Shown here in pieces: positions 18,849 through 28,119 of a stretch of 64,000 bases of DNA (position 1 is its first letter; each line of letters begins with the position of its first letter). This stretch comes from an uncultured Leptolyngbyaceae cyanobacterium. Its GTDB lineage: Bacteria > Cyanobacteriota > Cyanobacteriia > Leptolyngbyales > Leptolyngbyaceae. The stretch spans positions 52,688-116,687 of the forward strand of contig CALIDI010000004.1 in assembly GCA_938023035.1 (NCBI GenBank), written 5' to 3'. The notes beneath the pieces are model-generated. The model ran no database searches, was not told where the DNA came from, and saw only the letters and a program-made list of their open reading frames with translations. Position numbers and translations under genes: made by a program.

Positions 18849-19445
18849 ATGACCCAGGCGAAGGTAAAGCTGGCTTCTTTTGAAGCGTATCTGGCCTACA
18901 GTGATGAGACGCCAATGGAAGGGCGTTATGAATTGATTGATGGAGAGCTAGTCGAGTTGCCGCCAGAATCTAGACTGAACAGCACGGTTGCCATTCGGGT
19001 GCTGCTGGCGCTTTTGGCTGCAGGCATTGACGTTGAACTTATCCACCCTGGTAAATGCGAGGTGCAAGTTCTGGTCTTGCAGCCTAGTGATGCTGCAAAT
19101 CGCTACCCCGATCTGGTTGTCTTGCGACCCGAACACCTGGAACTGACTCAACGCCGACTCACCATCACTTTGGAGATGCCTCCCCCCCGCCTGATTGCAG
19201 AAGTGGTTAGCCCTGGCAAAACCAATCGTGATCGAGACTATATTCACAAGCGGGCACAGTATGCGGCCATTGGGGTGCCAGAATATTGGCTGATTGACCC
19301 GATGGCTGCAACCGTAATGGTGTTAACTCTGGCCGGAGCGAGTTATCAAGAGGTGGGGGTGTTTGGGACTCAGGATGCCATTGTCTCGGTGGAGTTTCCA
19401 GAGCTGGCGCTAAGGGTGGAGCAGTTGTTTGCCACTGAGAGCTAA
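18849..19445 (+). CDS. Uma2 family (DUF820) putative nuclease
   Basis: 198 residues. Uma2 proteins have a PD-(D/E)xK nuclease-like fold and are hugely expanded in cyanobacteria; their biological role is unsettled. Seen here: FEAYLAYSDETPMEGRYELIDGELVE at the start, the Asp of RYPDLVVL, the Glu of LIAEVVSPG and the following Lys, then GVPEYWLIDP and a beta-rich end. All expected catalytic-type residues are in place. ATG 18849. One of three Uma2 genes in the window. Confidence 0.9.
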   Translation: MTQAKVKLASFEAYLAYSDETPMEGRYELIDGELVELPPESRLNSTVAIRVLLALLAAGIDVELIHPGKCEVQVLVLQPSDAANRYPDLVVLRPEHLELTQRRLTITLEMPPPRLIAEVVSPGKTNRDRDYIHKRAQYAAIGVPEYWLIDPMAATVMVLTLAGASYQEVGVFGTQDAIVSVEFPELALRVEQLFATES

Positions 19446-19447
19446 GG

Positions 19448-19945
19448 TTAGCGGATCAAAAATTCCCCCATTGCCCTGTTCCTACCTAGGTAACAAACCG
19501 ATGGGTAAAGGGTTGTCAAATTTCCTATCAGACTCATCAGATTAGGCGTTCTGCGGTGTGCCTTTTCCTTACTGACAATTCGAACAATATCAATTTCATC
19601 CGTTCTAGGATAAGAGAAAACAATGGAGTCTCCTACAGGGGCGGTGCTGAATGAAGAGATGAGGGCAAGTTCAAAACTAGCTAGGGTAAGGCTACCTGCT
19701 GATGTGATAAAGAGATAGACCAAGGACTGAACGCTCACCATGGCTCTGGTAATGTCATCCCATTTTGTGGAAGCAAGAAAGTCTTCATAACTGGAAAGCT
19801 GGTGAATTTGGGCGATCGCACGATCGAGTGCTTGCCGCAGCCTCATCGCTTCATTGCGGAAAACGTCGGGCGAAATACTGTCGCGATCGTCCGAAACTAG
19901 ACGATTGTGATCGCAACTTTCGAGGTTGCAGAAATCCTGCGTAAT
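19448..19945 (-). pseudogene. CHAT-protease gene remnant joined to BrnT-like tail
   Basis: The frame opens after a TAG at 19946-19948. Residues near the start of the remnant (PDVFRNEAMRLRQALDRA, YEDFLASTKWDDI, QSLVYLFITSAGSLTL) match the segment that leads into the caspase-like CHAT domain of TPR-CHAT proteins. Homology stops after SLTL; the CHAT catalytic His-Gly and Cys are absent. What follows (DEIDIVRIVSKEKAHRRTP) weakly resembles the end of a BrnT-type toxin, then unrelated sequence. So this is a chimera of two gene ends, not a functional protease. Same strand as the VWD, DUF4344 and protease genes upstream of it. Confidence 0.6.
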
Positions 19946-20106
19946 CTACTGGTATTTGGTGTAAAGGCTGAGGACAAGGGTTTACAATTGGGCAGTGTCA
20001 GCACGATGCGATCGAGGCTTTCGCTGAGGCTACGGGCACGGCGTTGTTCTGTTGTTCTAAAGTGGCGATCGCTAGAGAATGCTCGCGGTCGCCTTGGCTA
20101 AACTTC

Positions 20107-21396
20107 TTAGAATGGCAACTTCAGGAGTGGTACCGGAATCCGATTACGAATCTCACTTTCCACCCGGTTCTTCACCTGATCCAACACCGTATTCAGCGCT
20201 GCTTGGGCAAAACCCCCTTCCCCCGTGTTGCCCACATCGAAGATACAGCCCTCCAGCAGATCCCCTGGTACTCCCGCTTGCCGACAAATTGCCTCTGCCT
20301 GTCGCAACTGGGGTGGCAACAGCGAACCCAGGCTCAGAAAGCTATTGGGAAAACTGCGATTGGTAAAGGTCTCCGTAGACTGCCCCGGCCCATAGGCAAA
20401 CAGCGACTCGGCCTAACTAATCCGCCAGCTATCGCCAAACTCCCGATACAACTGCTCAAAGAAAGCATTCTCAATCTGGCTCAGGGGTAGGGGAATCGGC
20501 CCAATATTGCCCAACGCCTGCTTCAAGACCCCATAGGTAGAATTGTCCTTCGAGGGAATCACCCGCCCATCCCTGGTCTGCAAATCATCCTCAGGATTGT
20601 TATCCAGGTTCCCCAACAGGCCCCGATAGCGTCCCGTCTGCTCCGGCACCGCTGGCGTGACATTCATAAAATCCATCCCCGCCACAGACAACTTGCTGAT
20701 GCCTACCTGTTCCCCGGTCGGCCATTGCACTAGATAGTTGCCATTACCCCCCTGAATGCTTCCGCCACCGGATAACTCCAGAGTGCCCTGTACAGAAGCA
20801 GGCCGACCATCCACCCACACCGGATTGCTGGCATTACCATCCGGGAAATCCTTGGAGTACACCGCCACCCGGCTATTGCCCACCTGCATCGCCACCGCCG
20901 TATTCAGGGACAACTGCCGTCCCGGTACGGCCCCCTGCCGCACCTGCACCTGGAAACCGCCATCCTTCGCTTGAACCAACACGAACTCGCCCACAGTCTG
21001 GAAGCTGTAGCGATAGCCATCAAAGGTGACAACATGGGGGTCATCATAGCTCTTTCCCTGGCGCAAATTTCCGCTTGCGACGGGAGGTTGGGGCTTGTCT
21101 TTAGGTTTGCCCACCACAATCGTTTCTGAGTGAAAGGCCTTTTGCTTATCTTCCCTAATTTCGCAAGCACCAAACACTGAACCGAACTTTGGCGAAATTA
21201 CTAAATCAGAATCCCCTTCCTGCACAGACCTGTACTGATTGTTGTCACCTCTTGTAATAGCAGATCGGCGTAACTCTACTGTTAAGTATTTAGGGTTAGG
21301 ATATTGCTGCCCAAATAAAGTTACTTCCGGATAAAACAAAGGTTCAATCTGCCATAGTTTTTGGTTAACGTTAAATTTAGAGTTTAAATAACTCAA
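20107..21396 (-). pseudogene. von Willebrand factor D domain protein with in-frame TAG
   Basis: One frame of 429 codons interrupted at 20413-20415 by TAG. The VWD module starts at SYDDPHVVTFDGYRYSF (about residue 115), continues with VGEFVLVQAKDGGFQVQVRQ and ends with GLLGNLDNNPEDDLQTRDG; the region after (FGDSWRIS-stop-AESLFAYGPGQSTETFTNR, then AEAICRQAG) is the C8-like extension normally present in such proteins, where Gln is expected at the stop. So the gene encodes either a truncated 327-residue secreted protein or nothing. The only start is TTG 21396; no ATG. The N-terminal 110 residues are not recognised. It lies 28 bases after the DUF4344 gene on the same strand. Confidence 0.72.
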
Positions 21397-21424
21397 GGAT
21401 GCATTTGCTGCTCCATCTATAAAC

Positions 21425-21841
21425 TCAAAGAATTTCGGATTTGTTGATGGGCGGCTGCATGAATTGGTTCACCTCGGCAATCATAAAGTCGTAGCAAATA
21501 ATAATCAGTCGATCCCTAGAGCTGTAAAAGGCGTTTTCCTCACCACATTCGATGAATGTTACGGCAATATCCGTTGGCAGAGCCAAGTTGAGTCCGTTAA
21601 GGCTAGCAACAGTTTGCTCCATCCCCCCAGACTGCTCAAATCCCCGCTGAAGTTCTTGATAAAAGGGGGTTTTGGCAGTACCGTAGACCAAGCGAAACTG
21701 CCCAGTCCCCCTTAGCTGCTTGACTCCGGATAGCGGAGATTGTCCGAGGGCGGGAGTTAGCCATCCGGACTGGCTACCGATGGTGAAAATAAAGGTGAGC
21801 AGGGCGATCGTCAACCAGCGAATCCAACGCATTTTGGTCAA
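21425..21841 (-). CDS. DUF4344 putative metallopeptidase, truncated
   Basis: 138 residues with a signal peptide (MRWIRWLTIALLTFIFTIG ... TPALGQ), so exported. The body (FRLVYGTAKTPFYQELQRGF, LPTDIAVTFIECGEENAFY, LIIICYDFMIAEV) matches the N-terminal half of DUF4344 proteins. The family is normally roughly twice as long and carries an HExxH zinc motif in the half that is missing here, after INKSEIL-stop. It is therefore probably inactive as a peptidase, or the remainder was replaced by recombination with the VWD gene that begins immediately after. Only 7 bases separate it from the upstream trypsin-like protease, so both belong to one transcript. Confidence 0.7.
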   Translation of the reverse strand: MTKMRWIRWLTIALLTFIFTIGSQSGWLTPALGQSPLSGVKQLRGTGQFRLVYGTAKTPFYQELQRGFEQSGGMEQTVASLNGLNLALPTDIAVTFIECGEENAFYSSRDRLIIICYDFMIAEVNQFMQPPINKSEIL

Positions 21842-21848
21842 TCAACCT

Positions 21849-22751
21849 CTAAAAGGGAAAGATATTGCGCACCCGTTGAATCGTGTCCAGAGTGTTATTC
21901 ACCGTATTCAGTACGCTGTTCAAATCATCAATTTTGTCCCGCTCATCCACTTGGTTGCTGGCTACATAGGGCGTGGCTGGCGGCGTGGCTGGAGAACTTT
22001 CCACTTGCAGACTCAAAAATAAGTTGGCTTGGGGAGCCAGGGTCAAAAAAGTATTGATCGGGATGGCATAGTTGAAGCCTGGTTTAATTAATCCAATGAT
22101 GTTGGCAGCTTCAGGGGACATTCTTTCCAGACCAAGGGCCTTCAGGTCTTCGGTTTCTCCCAATCCATGAATACCCACCACTCGCCCCCCCACATCAAAA
22201 ACAGGACCACCGCTCATCCCTCTCCGCGTCACATTGGTATAAACCAGTTTGTACCCGTTGTAAGGCTGTTCTAGCAAGCCAGAGATCTGACCACCGGTAA
22301 ACTGACGGATAGTACTGTTACCAGAGGTATTACCGACTAATCCTGGAGCCGGCCAACCAGAGACAAAAACTGAGCCGCCCTCTTTTGCTAAGTCAGAGTT
22401 GGCAAACTTGGCAAGCTTGTACTCGTTATCGCTGGTAAATTCAATGACTGCTAAATCCACATTAGGCAAACGTTTCACCTTATTGAGGTCAAGTTGATAG
22501 GCTTGCTTGTCAGGGGTGATAATCCTATATTCATCTGGTTCATTGACCACATGGTAAGCAGTCAGCACGTAATAGGTTTTGTCACTGCGAGAAATCAACA
22601 CACCAGAACCATGCACACTTGGATCTTTACCCCGGATCAGGACGGTGACTTCACGGGCAATATCGTTGACTTCTTCGCCAGTGAGGGCCAAGGCAGTTGA
22701 CGGAAGGGTGATCACAAGGGCGCTTGCGATCGCACGCTGGTAGGTAGCCAA
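21849..22751 (-). CDS. Trypsin-like serine protease (exported)
   Basis: 300 residues. Signal peptide (ALVITLPSTALAL) then a chymotrypsin-fold domain with an intact triad: His67 in LTAYHVV, Asp99 in LPNVDLAV and Ser180 in RRGMSGGPVFD. GSGVLISR and VVGIHGLGE are typical of the trypsin_2 family. A C-terminal tail (about residues 240-300) is Pro/Asn-rich and may be coiled (DLNSVLNTVNNTL). First gene of a leftward operon with DUF4344 and VWD genes. The start ATG 22751 overlaps, on the opposite strand, sequence that encodes a WD40 repeat, so the first roughly 10 residues are unlikely to be ancestral; the signal peptide itself seems complete. Apparently the only undamaged gene of this cluster. Confidence 0.82.
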   Translation of the reverse strand: MATYQRAIASALVITLPSTALALTGEEVNDIAREVTVLIRGKDPSVHGSGVLISRSDKTYYVLTAYHVVNEPDEYRIITPDKQAYQLDLNKVKRLPNVDLAVIEFTSDNEYKLAKFANSDLAKEGGSVFVSGWPAPGLVGNTSGNSTIRQFTGGQISGLLEQPYNGYKLVYTNVTRRGMSGGPVFDVGGRVVGIHGLGETEDLKALGLERMSPEAANIIGLIKPGFNYAIPINTFLTLAPQANLFLSLQVESSPATPPATPYVASNQVDERDKIDDLNSVLNTVNNTLDTIQRVRNIFPF

Positions 22752-24110
22752 GATGCAGTCTGGGCGATCGCCTTTACGCCGGATGGGAAAACCCTGGCCA
22801 GTTGTGGGTATGAAAAAGTAGCACGACTTTGGGATGTCGCGACGGGAGCCTGTCTCCGGGTTCTAACGGGCCACCGTCGGGAAAATAAAGTTCTGGCGAT
22901 GGGGGCCGACGGGAAAACCCTCGCCACCGGCAGCTTTGATGGCACAGTGCGCTTTTGGAATCTTTAGACAGGGGAGTGTCAGGCCGCTGGGCAGGGGCAT
23001 GAAGATGGGGTGCGGGCGATCGCCATGAACCCAACCCAAGGGATTGTCGCCACTAGCGATAACAGTCAGGTAGTCAAAATTTGGAATCTTCACACTAGAA
23101 CCTGCCTGCAAACGCTGCAAGGCTATACCAATTGGATCTGAAGTGTGGCGTTCCATCCCCATCAGCCGATTCTGGCAAGCGGACATTTGGATCATACTGT
23201 TTGTCTATGGGATACCCAGACAGGAGCCTGCCTCCGTACTTTATCTATTCACCGGGGCTGGGTCTGGACGGTGGCCTTTAGCCCCGATGGTCAAATTCTT
23301 GCTAGTGGGGGCGATGATTCAAACATCTGGCTGTGGGATGTTCACCAGGGAACCCCGATTCGACGGTTGGAGTACGACTCTAGTGCCTACCAAGGCGCGA
23401 CCACCCATCTTGCCTTTAGTCCAGATGGTCAGTGGCTGGCCAGCGGAGGACAGGATTCTGCCATCAAGCTTTGGGATTTACACACAGGCACCTGTGTCAA
23501 AGTTCTGAGAGGACATGGGGGTTGGGTTTGGTCTGTCGCCTTCAGCCCAGATGGAACTGATTTAGCCACCAGCAGTAGTGATGGGAGTGTTAAACTGTGG
23601 CGCGGCATGCCAGACGATTGCCTGACCTTGGTGGGCCATACTGCACCTGTTAAGAAAGTCGTGTTTGATCCCAAGGGGCAGTTCCTGGTTAGTGCCGGTG
23701 ATGACGGCTTCATTCACCAGTGGGATATCCACACAGGCCAGTGTCTAAATACATTGGTGGGGCACCAAGGTTGGGTTGAGTCGCTAGATATTTGTGCTGA
23801 TGGGCGATCGCTCGTCAGTAGTGGGATGGATTGCACCATCAAGCTATGGGATCTTGCCACAGGCATGTGTCTGCGGAGCTTATCGGGGCACCAAGATCAT
23901 GTGACCAGTGTGGCCTTCAGTTCCGATGGTCACACAATTGTCAGCGGTAGTTTAGATGACACGCTGAAACTGTGGGATGTTGCAACTGGAATCTGTCTTA
24001 AAACGCTGAGGATCCCAAGACCCTATGAGGGCATGAATTTGACGGGGGTTGTGGGCCTCTCATCTGGGCAGAAAGTGGCCCTGCAAATGTTAGGGGCATT
24101 GGTTGATTGA
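22731..24110 (+). pseudogene. WD40 half of a STAND (NB-ARC/NACHT) ATPase, broken
   Basis: One frame encodes about ten WD40 repeats, beginning abruptly at RTLVGSQDAVWAIAF and ending with RPYEGMNLTGVVGLSSGQK and a short tail, the characteristic end of cyanobacterial NB-ARC/NACHT-WD40 proteins. Two nonsense codons occur in the first four repeats: TAG 22965-22967 (in WNL-stop-TGEC) and TGA 23139-23141 (in NWI-stop-SVAF, Trp expected). No ATPase or effector domain remains upstream; the protease gene lies there instead. The last six or seven repeats form an open frame from GTG 23145 (321 residues), which may still be translated as a bare propeller piece, but there is no good ribosome binding site. 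Confidence 0.8.
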
Positions 24111-24139
24111 TGGCTGATGGTTTTGACGGTCCATTCAGG

Positions 24140-24913
24140 CTACAGCTCATCTGGCTCCACCCCTAATGCTCGTAACCTTGCCGCCAGGCGTTCAGCCCGT
24201 TGCCGCTCCGCGTCGGCGCGTTGCCGCTCGGCCTCGGCGTCGGTCGGTACCCAATGCCCATTCTGGTCATACCAGCGGAGCCACAGTCGTTCAATGCCTT
24301 GGTAAGAGCCACGCCACAGCCCAATGCCTAGGGAGAGTTCCGGGATCCAGAATCGCGGTTCTGGTAAGGGTTGTTCTTGATACTGTCCGGCTTGCAATAC
24401 AAACAGACGCAGGCGATCGCGGTAGCGGTCAAACACCACATAGTACGGAACCCGCAGAATTTGTTCGTAGACAACCCACTTTGGTGGGGGCGCATTCGAC
24501 TGGGGTGCGGTTTCCCCTAGGTCTTCCGATTCTGTCCCTGGAGACAGCAGTTCCACCACCACAAAGGGACTAACTCCCTCTTGCCAGAGGACATAGCTCA
24601 ACCGCAGGTCTGTTCCTGCGTACAGGCGAGGCACACCTAATACCAAAAACCAGTCCGGGCGCTTGTGCCAGAGGGGATGACGAATATCGTAGTAGAGGTT
24701 TAGATCGGTGCCGGTAAAGATCTGGTCGGCAGGATAGCGACTCAGGCGCAGGGTGGCGCTGAGTAACTGGGGCTGCAAATTATGGAATTCATCCGGCAAT
24801 CCCGGTTCCTCTGGATCTTCACTGGGCAGATCATACATCGTGGGTAGGGTTTCCCGTGGCGATCGCGGCGGGTCAGTTTGAGGAATGGGCAAGGTAAACT
24901 TAGAGAGCGACAT
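24140..24913 (-). CDS. Uma2 family protein with C-terminal coiled coil
   Basis: 257 residues from ATG 24913; the frame extends much further upstream but that part is repeat-derived spacer. Uma2 signature elements: YYDIRHPLWHKRPDWFLVLGVP, VVVELLSPGTESED and a YYVVFDRYRDRLRLFVL core, so this is the larger Uma2 subtype that ends in a charged coiled coil (AEAERQRADAERQRAERLAA) and a GVEPDEL tail. The putative nuclease residues are kept. It is convergent with the WD40 remnant, 30 bases apart. Biological role unknown. Confidence 0.85.
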   Translation of the reverse strand: MSLSKFTLPIPQTDPPRSPRETLPTMYDLPSEDPEEPGLPDEFHNLQPQLLSATLRLSRYPADQIFTGTDLNLYYDIRHPLWHKRPDWFLVLGVPRLYAGTDLRLSYVLWQEGVSPFVVVELLSPGTESEDLGETAPQSNAPPPKWVVYEQILRVPYYVVFDRYRDRLRLFVLQAGQYQEQPLPEPRFWIPELSLGIGLWRGSYQGIERLWLRWYDQNGHWVPTDAEAERQRADAERQRAERLAARLRALGVEPDEL

Positions 24914-25665
24914 AGGGAGGTGAGAAGGGGGAAAGGGATAGGCTGGTTTGGTTTTAGTGTAGCCAAGGGTGGGTTGATCTTTCTTCTTTTCACCACAGAG
25001 ATACAGAGAGTAGCCAGGGCTGACGCTGGGGTTCAGCATACTCAAAGCAATGATTTTTTGATGAAAGCCAGAATGCCATCGGTGACGTTTCCTACAGCCA
25101 ACGCCGTGAGTCCTACTTCCAAAACTCTGAAGACATTCAATCACGGGGGATGAAGGCGGTGCGGCACCTAGGGAATCACCTGGGGAATACCGATAGATCA
25201 AGCTATAAAATGAATATAAACGTAACTCTAGTATCAGGATTGTCGGGTAGTCGCTTTGGGTTCTATCTTTAGAATCATCAATGCAATCAACTGAAAACCT
25301 GAACGTTTTACCCCAGAGATCCGGAGGGCACCGAGAGAGTGCTGTCTTCTCTGTGCCTGTGGGGTCTAGCTTCAGATGATAGAACCTTTAACTTCTGATC
25401 TGAGTAATTTTTATAAATAAAGTGCTATGCGCTCTGAGGGAATCGTTTCTCTCTCATTTTGTATCACCCAGCTAAAGTGCCTACTTTGAAGGGAAAAGTA
25501 AACTCTTTTGAGAAAATTGGGTATTCTAGGTTTACAACTTAAGCCGCTTGTGGTTTGCTAATCTAACGTTGTTGGCTAATCCCAAGTTGGGAAAGCGCTA
25601 CTCGTTCGTTGCTCCAGTTCATAAACTGGTTGTTATTCTAATTGCCGCTTGTTAGGTTTGCTGCC
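24914..25665. other. Repeat-bearing spacer
   Basis: About 750 bases with no convincing gene. Two stretches near 24987 (CACCACAGAGATACAGAGAG) and 25311-25369 (CCCCAGAGATCC ... CTCTGTGCCTGTGGGG) are degenerate copies of an ACAGAG-type dispersed cyanobacterial repeat; the second folds into a hairpin through GGCACCGAGAGA and TCTTCTCTGTGCC. The right part should carry the promoter of the next gene. Confidence 0.5.
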
Positions 25666-26061
25666 ATGTACGCTCTTCGTCCTACTTCTTATCCAGAGCC
25701 GCCTAAGCGCCAGCGCAGAGTATTACGGCAACGGAAAAAATCCCAACATCATAGGACGCTTGCAATTGAGACGGTTGCCAAACTATCGGTTAACCTCATT
25801 CTTTCAGCGGCAGGCATTGCTGGCTTAGCGCAACTGGTGCCCTACCAGCAAACCCAATCTCTGAAATTAAAGGAACTGCAAACGGCTGTCGATGCTTTAG
25901 AGTATCGACTAGAGCAGAGTCGCTCACTGTTTGGTAATGCTTTTGACCCCTATCGAACGCCCGCTTTGATGCAAGATCAAGGTAATCGCATTGAGGCAGA
26001 ACGACAGCGTATTATTTTTCAGCCGCTTCCTGCACCTTCGACAGCATCAAAGCACCCGTGA
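25666..26061 (+). CDS. Single-pass membrane protein, cyanobacterial hypothetical
   Basis: 131 residues from ATG 25666. Strongly basic N-terminus (PPKRQRRVLRQRKKSQHHR), one transmembrane helix (about residues 45-65, SVNLILSAAGIAGLAQLV), then a coiled coil (LKLKELQTAVDALEYRLEQSR) and a Pro-rich end. The topology suggests a cytoplasmic basic tail and an extracytoplasmic coiled coil, a FtsL/FtsB-like arrangement, but I see no specific match to a division protein. Monocistronic. Confidence 0.72.
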   Translation: MYALRPTSYPEPPKRQRRVLRQRKKSQHHRTLAIETVAKLSVNLILSAAGIAGLAQLVPYQQTQSLKLKELQTAVDALEYRLEQSRSLFGNAFDPYRTPALMQDQGNRIEAERQRIIFQPLPAPSTASKHP

Positions 26062-26745
26062 CGATGCGTTGCTGATTCTTAGCACTAGCTCAGCGATCGC
26101 TTAAGGATCGCCTCGGTTGAGCAGGGACGCGCTGCTTGGGGCGATCGATATCCCCCCAAAAAATAAAGGATTTGCCGACAAAAGGCCAAACGCTTGAGTG
26201 GGGGGGTGTTTTGTGCTTTCTCGTGATGGTAGGGCGTTTTTACGCCGATTCCCTTGCTGCTCACTTCTAGTTTGGTTGCTTCCTCGTGGTGCTGGTGTCG
26301 TTGGTTCTTGCTTGGTTTTGACTCATCAATAGCTGGGCGCAGTTAAATTGAGGCTGATTTCAGGTGTGGAACCCTTTGCTGAGTGCTGTCTCAATGAACT
26401 GGTTGTGCGAGTATCCAATGCGCCCTCACACTAAATTCCTCTCCCAAAACTGGGAGAGGGACTTCGACCTTTTCTCACAGGATCTGGATTGTGCAGCTTA
26501 AAAGCTTTTACATCCTAAAACTGGGAGAGGGGCTTTAGCCTCTTCTCTAAAACTTGAGAGAAGAAGAGGTTGCAGGCTGCGGGCAAAGTGGATCTTAAAA
26601 AAGGTTTCCTGAATATGCGCTAAGGGCATATCCTACTCCTCCCTTCTTACCGTTGGTTAGGACTAGGACGACCTACTTGGAGCCATAAAACGCATCACAA
26701 TTGTAGAATGGCGGAGTTAACTGGACAATAGAAGGCAAAAGCATC
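26062..26745. repeat. Spacer with dispersed CCTCTCCC/GGGAGAGG repeats
   Basis: No gene recognised. From about 26419 to 26580 there are two degenerate copies of a common cyanobacterial intergenic repeat: CCTCTCCCAAAACTGGGAGAGG at 26441-26460 region and AAAACTGGGAGAGGGGCTTT near 26517, followed by CTTCTCTAAAACTTGAGAGAAG, all able to form hairpins. The last 100 bases hold the mtnP promoter region. Confidence 0.5.
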
Positions 26746-27618
26746 ATGGCAGAAGTGGCGATCGGCGTTATCGGTGGCAGTGGACTTTATAAAATGGAAG
26801 CCCTGAAAGACGTAGAGGAGGTTGTCGTCAATACGCCCTTTGGCCAACCCTCGGATGCCATTATTGTCGGCACCCTCGAAAATACGCGCGTCGCTTTTCT
26901 AGCTCGTCATGGGCGCAACCACCATCTGCTGCCTTCAGAGCTTCCTTTTCGTGCCAATATCTACGCAATGAAAAGCCTTGGCGTGCGGTATCTTATCTCA
27001 GCATCTGCCGTGGGTTCTTTAAAGGAACAGGTCAAACCGCTCGATATGGTGGTGCCGGATCAGTTTATCGATCGCACGAAAAATCGAGTTTCGACCTTTT
27101 TTGGTGAAGGCATTGTTGCTCACATTGCCTTTGGTGATCCCGTGTGTCCGCATCTGGCAAAGATTCTGGCGGATGCAGTGGATACTCTGAATCTAGCCGA
27201 AGTGACCTTGCATCGGGGTGGCACCTATGTCTGCATGGAAGGGCCAGCTTTTTCAACCAAAGCCGAGTCGTACCTTTACCGGAGTTGGGGGGCAGATATC
27301 ATTGGCATGACAAATTTGCCGGAAGCGAAGTTGGCTCGCGAAGCCGAGATTGCTTACGCAACCCTGGCACTGGTCACTGACTATGATTGCTGGCATCCTG
27401 ACCACGATAGTGTCACTGTAGAAATGGTAATTGCCAATCTTCAGCGCAATGCTATGAATGCGCAAAAGGTGATTCAGGCGGCAGTGCGTCAACTACAAAG
27501 TCACCCTCCAGTTTCAGAAGCTCATTCGGCTCTGAAGTATGCGATTCTGACTCCGTTAGATAAGGTTGTACCCGCTACTAAAGAAAAGTTGCACTTGCTA
27601 CTGCAAAAGTATCTTTAA
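26746..27618 (+). CDS. mtnP: S-methyl-5'-thioadenosine phosphorylase
   Basis: 290 residues; phosphorolysis of methylthioadenosine from polyamine synthesis to adenine and methylthioribose 1-phosphate. Family motifs: [13 protein letters not shown] (phosphate site), [43 protein letters not shown], and [16 protein letters not shown] with YDCW for base recognition. MTAP-type rather than purine nucleoside phosphorylase because of MTNLPEA. ATG 26746. No other methionine-salvage gene is adjacent. Confidence 0.95.
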   Translation: MAEVAIGVIGGSGLYKMEALKDVEEVVVNTPFGQPSDAIIVGTLENTRVAFLARHGRNHHLLPSELPFRANIYAMKSLGVRYLISASAVGSLKEQVKPLDMVVPDQFIDRTKNRVSTFFGEGIVAHIAFGDPVCPHLAKILADAVDTLNLAEVTLHRGGTYVCMEGPAFSTKAESYLYRSWGADIIGMTNLPEAKLAREAEIAYATLALVTDYDCWHPDHDSVTVEMVIANLQRNAMNAQKVIQAAVRQLQSHPPVSEAHSALKYAILTPLDKVVPATKEKLHLLLQKYL

Positions 27619-28119
27619 GTTTTGACGTTGCTGAATCTGGATATGGGGCACCCATTCGCCCTCACCCTAGCCCTTGCCTAAGGGGAGAGGAAAACCAACC
27701 CTCTCGCTCCTTTCTCCTAGTGGGAAAAGGGTGTAACCCTAGCGGGGCATTTAAGCAAGGGGGATACGGGCAATTGATGTCTTCGCTAAGCAGCGCCTAA
27801 GTTTTAACTGTGCTTTGGTTTGTCTCTGCTAAAGCTGGGTGATTTCAGGGAATGAGGGTTTGATAACCTGAAGCTTCACTGCAAAGATGCAAGGTGCACA
27901 AAGGTTTCACTCGATGTTCCCGATGCTTTTGTTGTCTTAAAGCTAGTACACTAGTACAGCCAGGCAGAAATTTCTGGACTGGTCTCAGCCACCTGCATCC
28001 CCTAGCCCCTGCTCCCATCGCGGCAGCAGGGAAGATCAAAGCCCCCTGCATTGGGAGCGGGGTAGGGGTGAGGGCAGACAGACAGATGTCTTCGTCTACT
28101 GGTGGCCTGTGTAATCAGT
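27619..28119. repeat. Spacer with intergenic repeats
   Basis: No gene recognised. A CCCTCACCCTAGCCC ... AAGGGGAGAGGAAA repeat at about 27658-27690 is followed by CCTTTCTCCTAGTGGGAAAAGGG. Near 27998-28076, CCCCTAGCCCCTGCTCCC pairs with GGGAGCGGGGTAGGGG around a 35-base loop, a large imperfect hairpin between convergent genes that could stop transcription from both sides. Confidence 0.45.

Noticed and set aside
7807..24110. TAG recoded as a sense codon
   Set aside because: psaA, rpaA, lysC, the amidohydrolase and a Uma2 gene all end at TAG exactly where their families end, so TAG is a true stop here; TAA and TGA lesions also occur.
24913..25201. Extended N-terminus of the second Uma2 gene
   Set aside because: The extra 96 codons are low in protein character and cover an ACAGAG-type repeat; ATG 24913 matches the family start.
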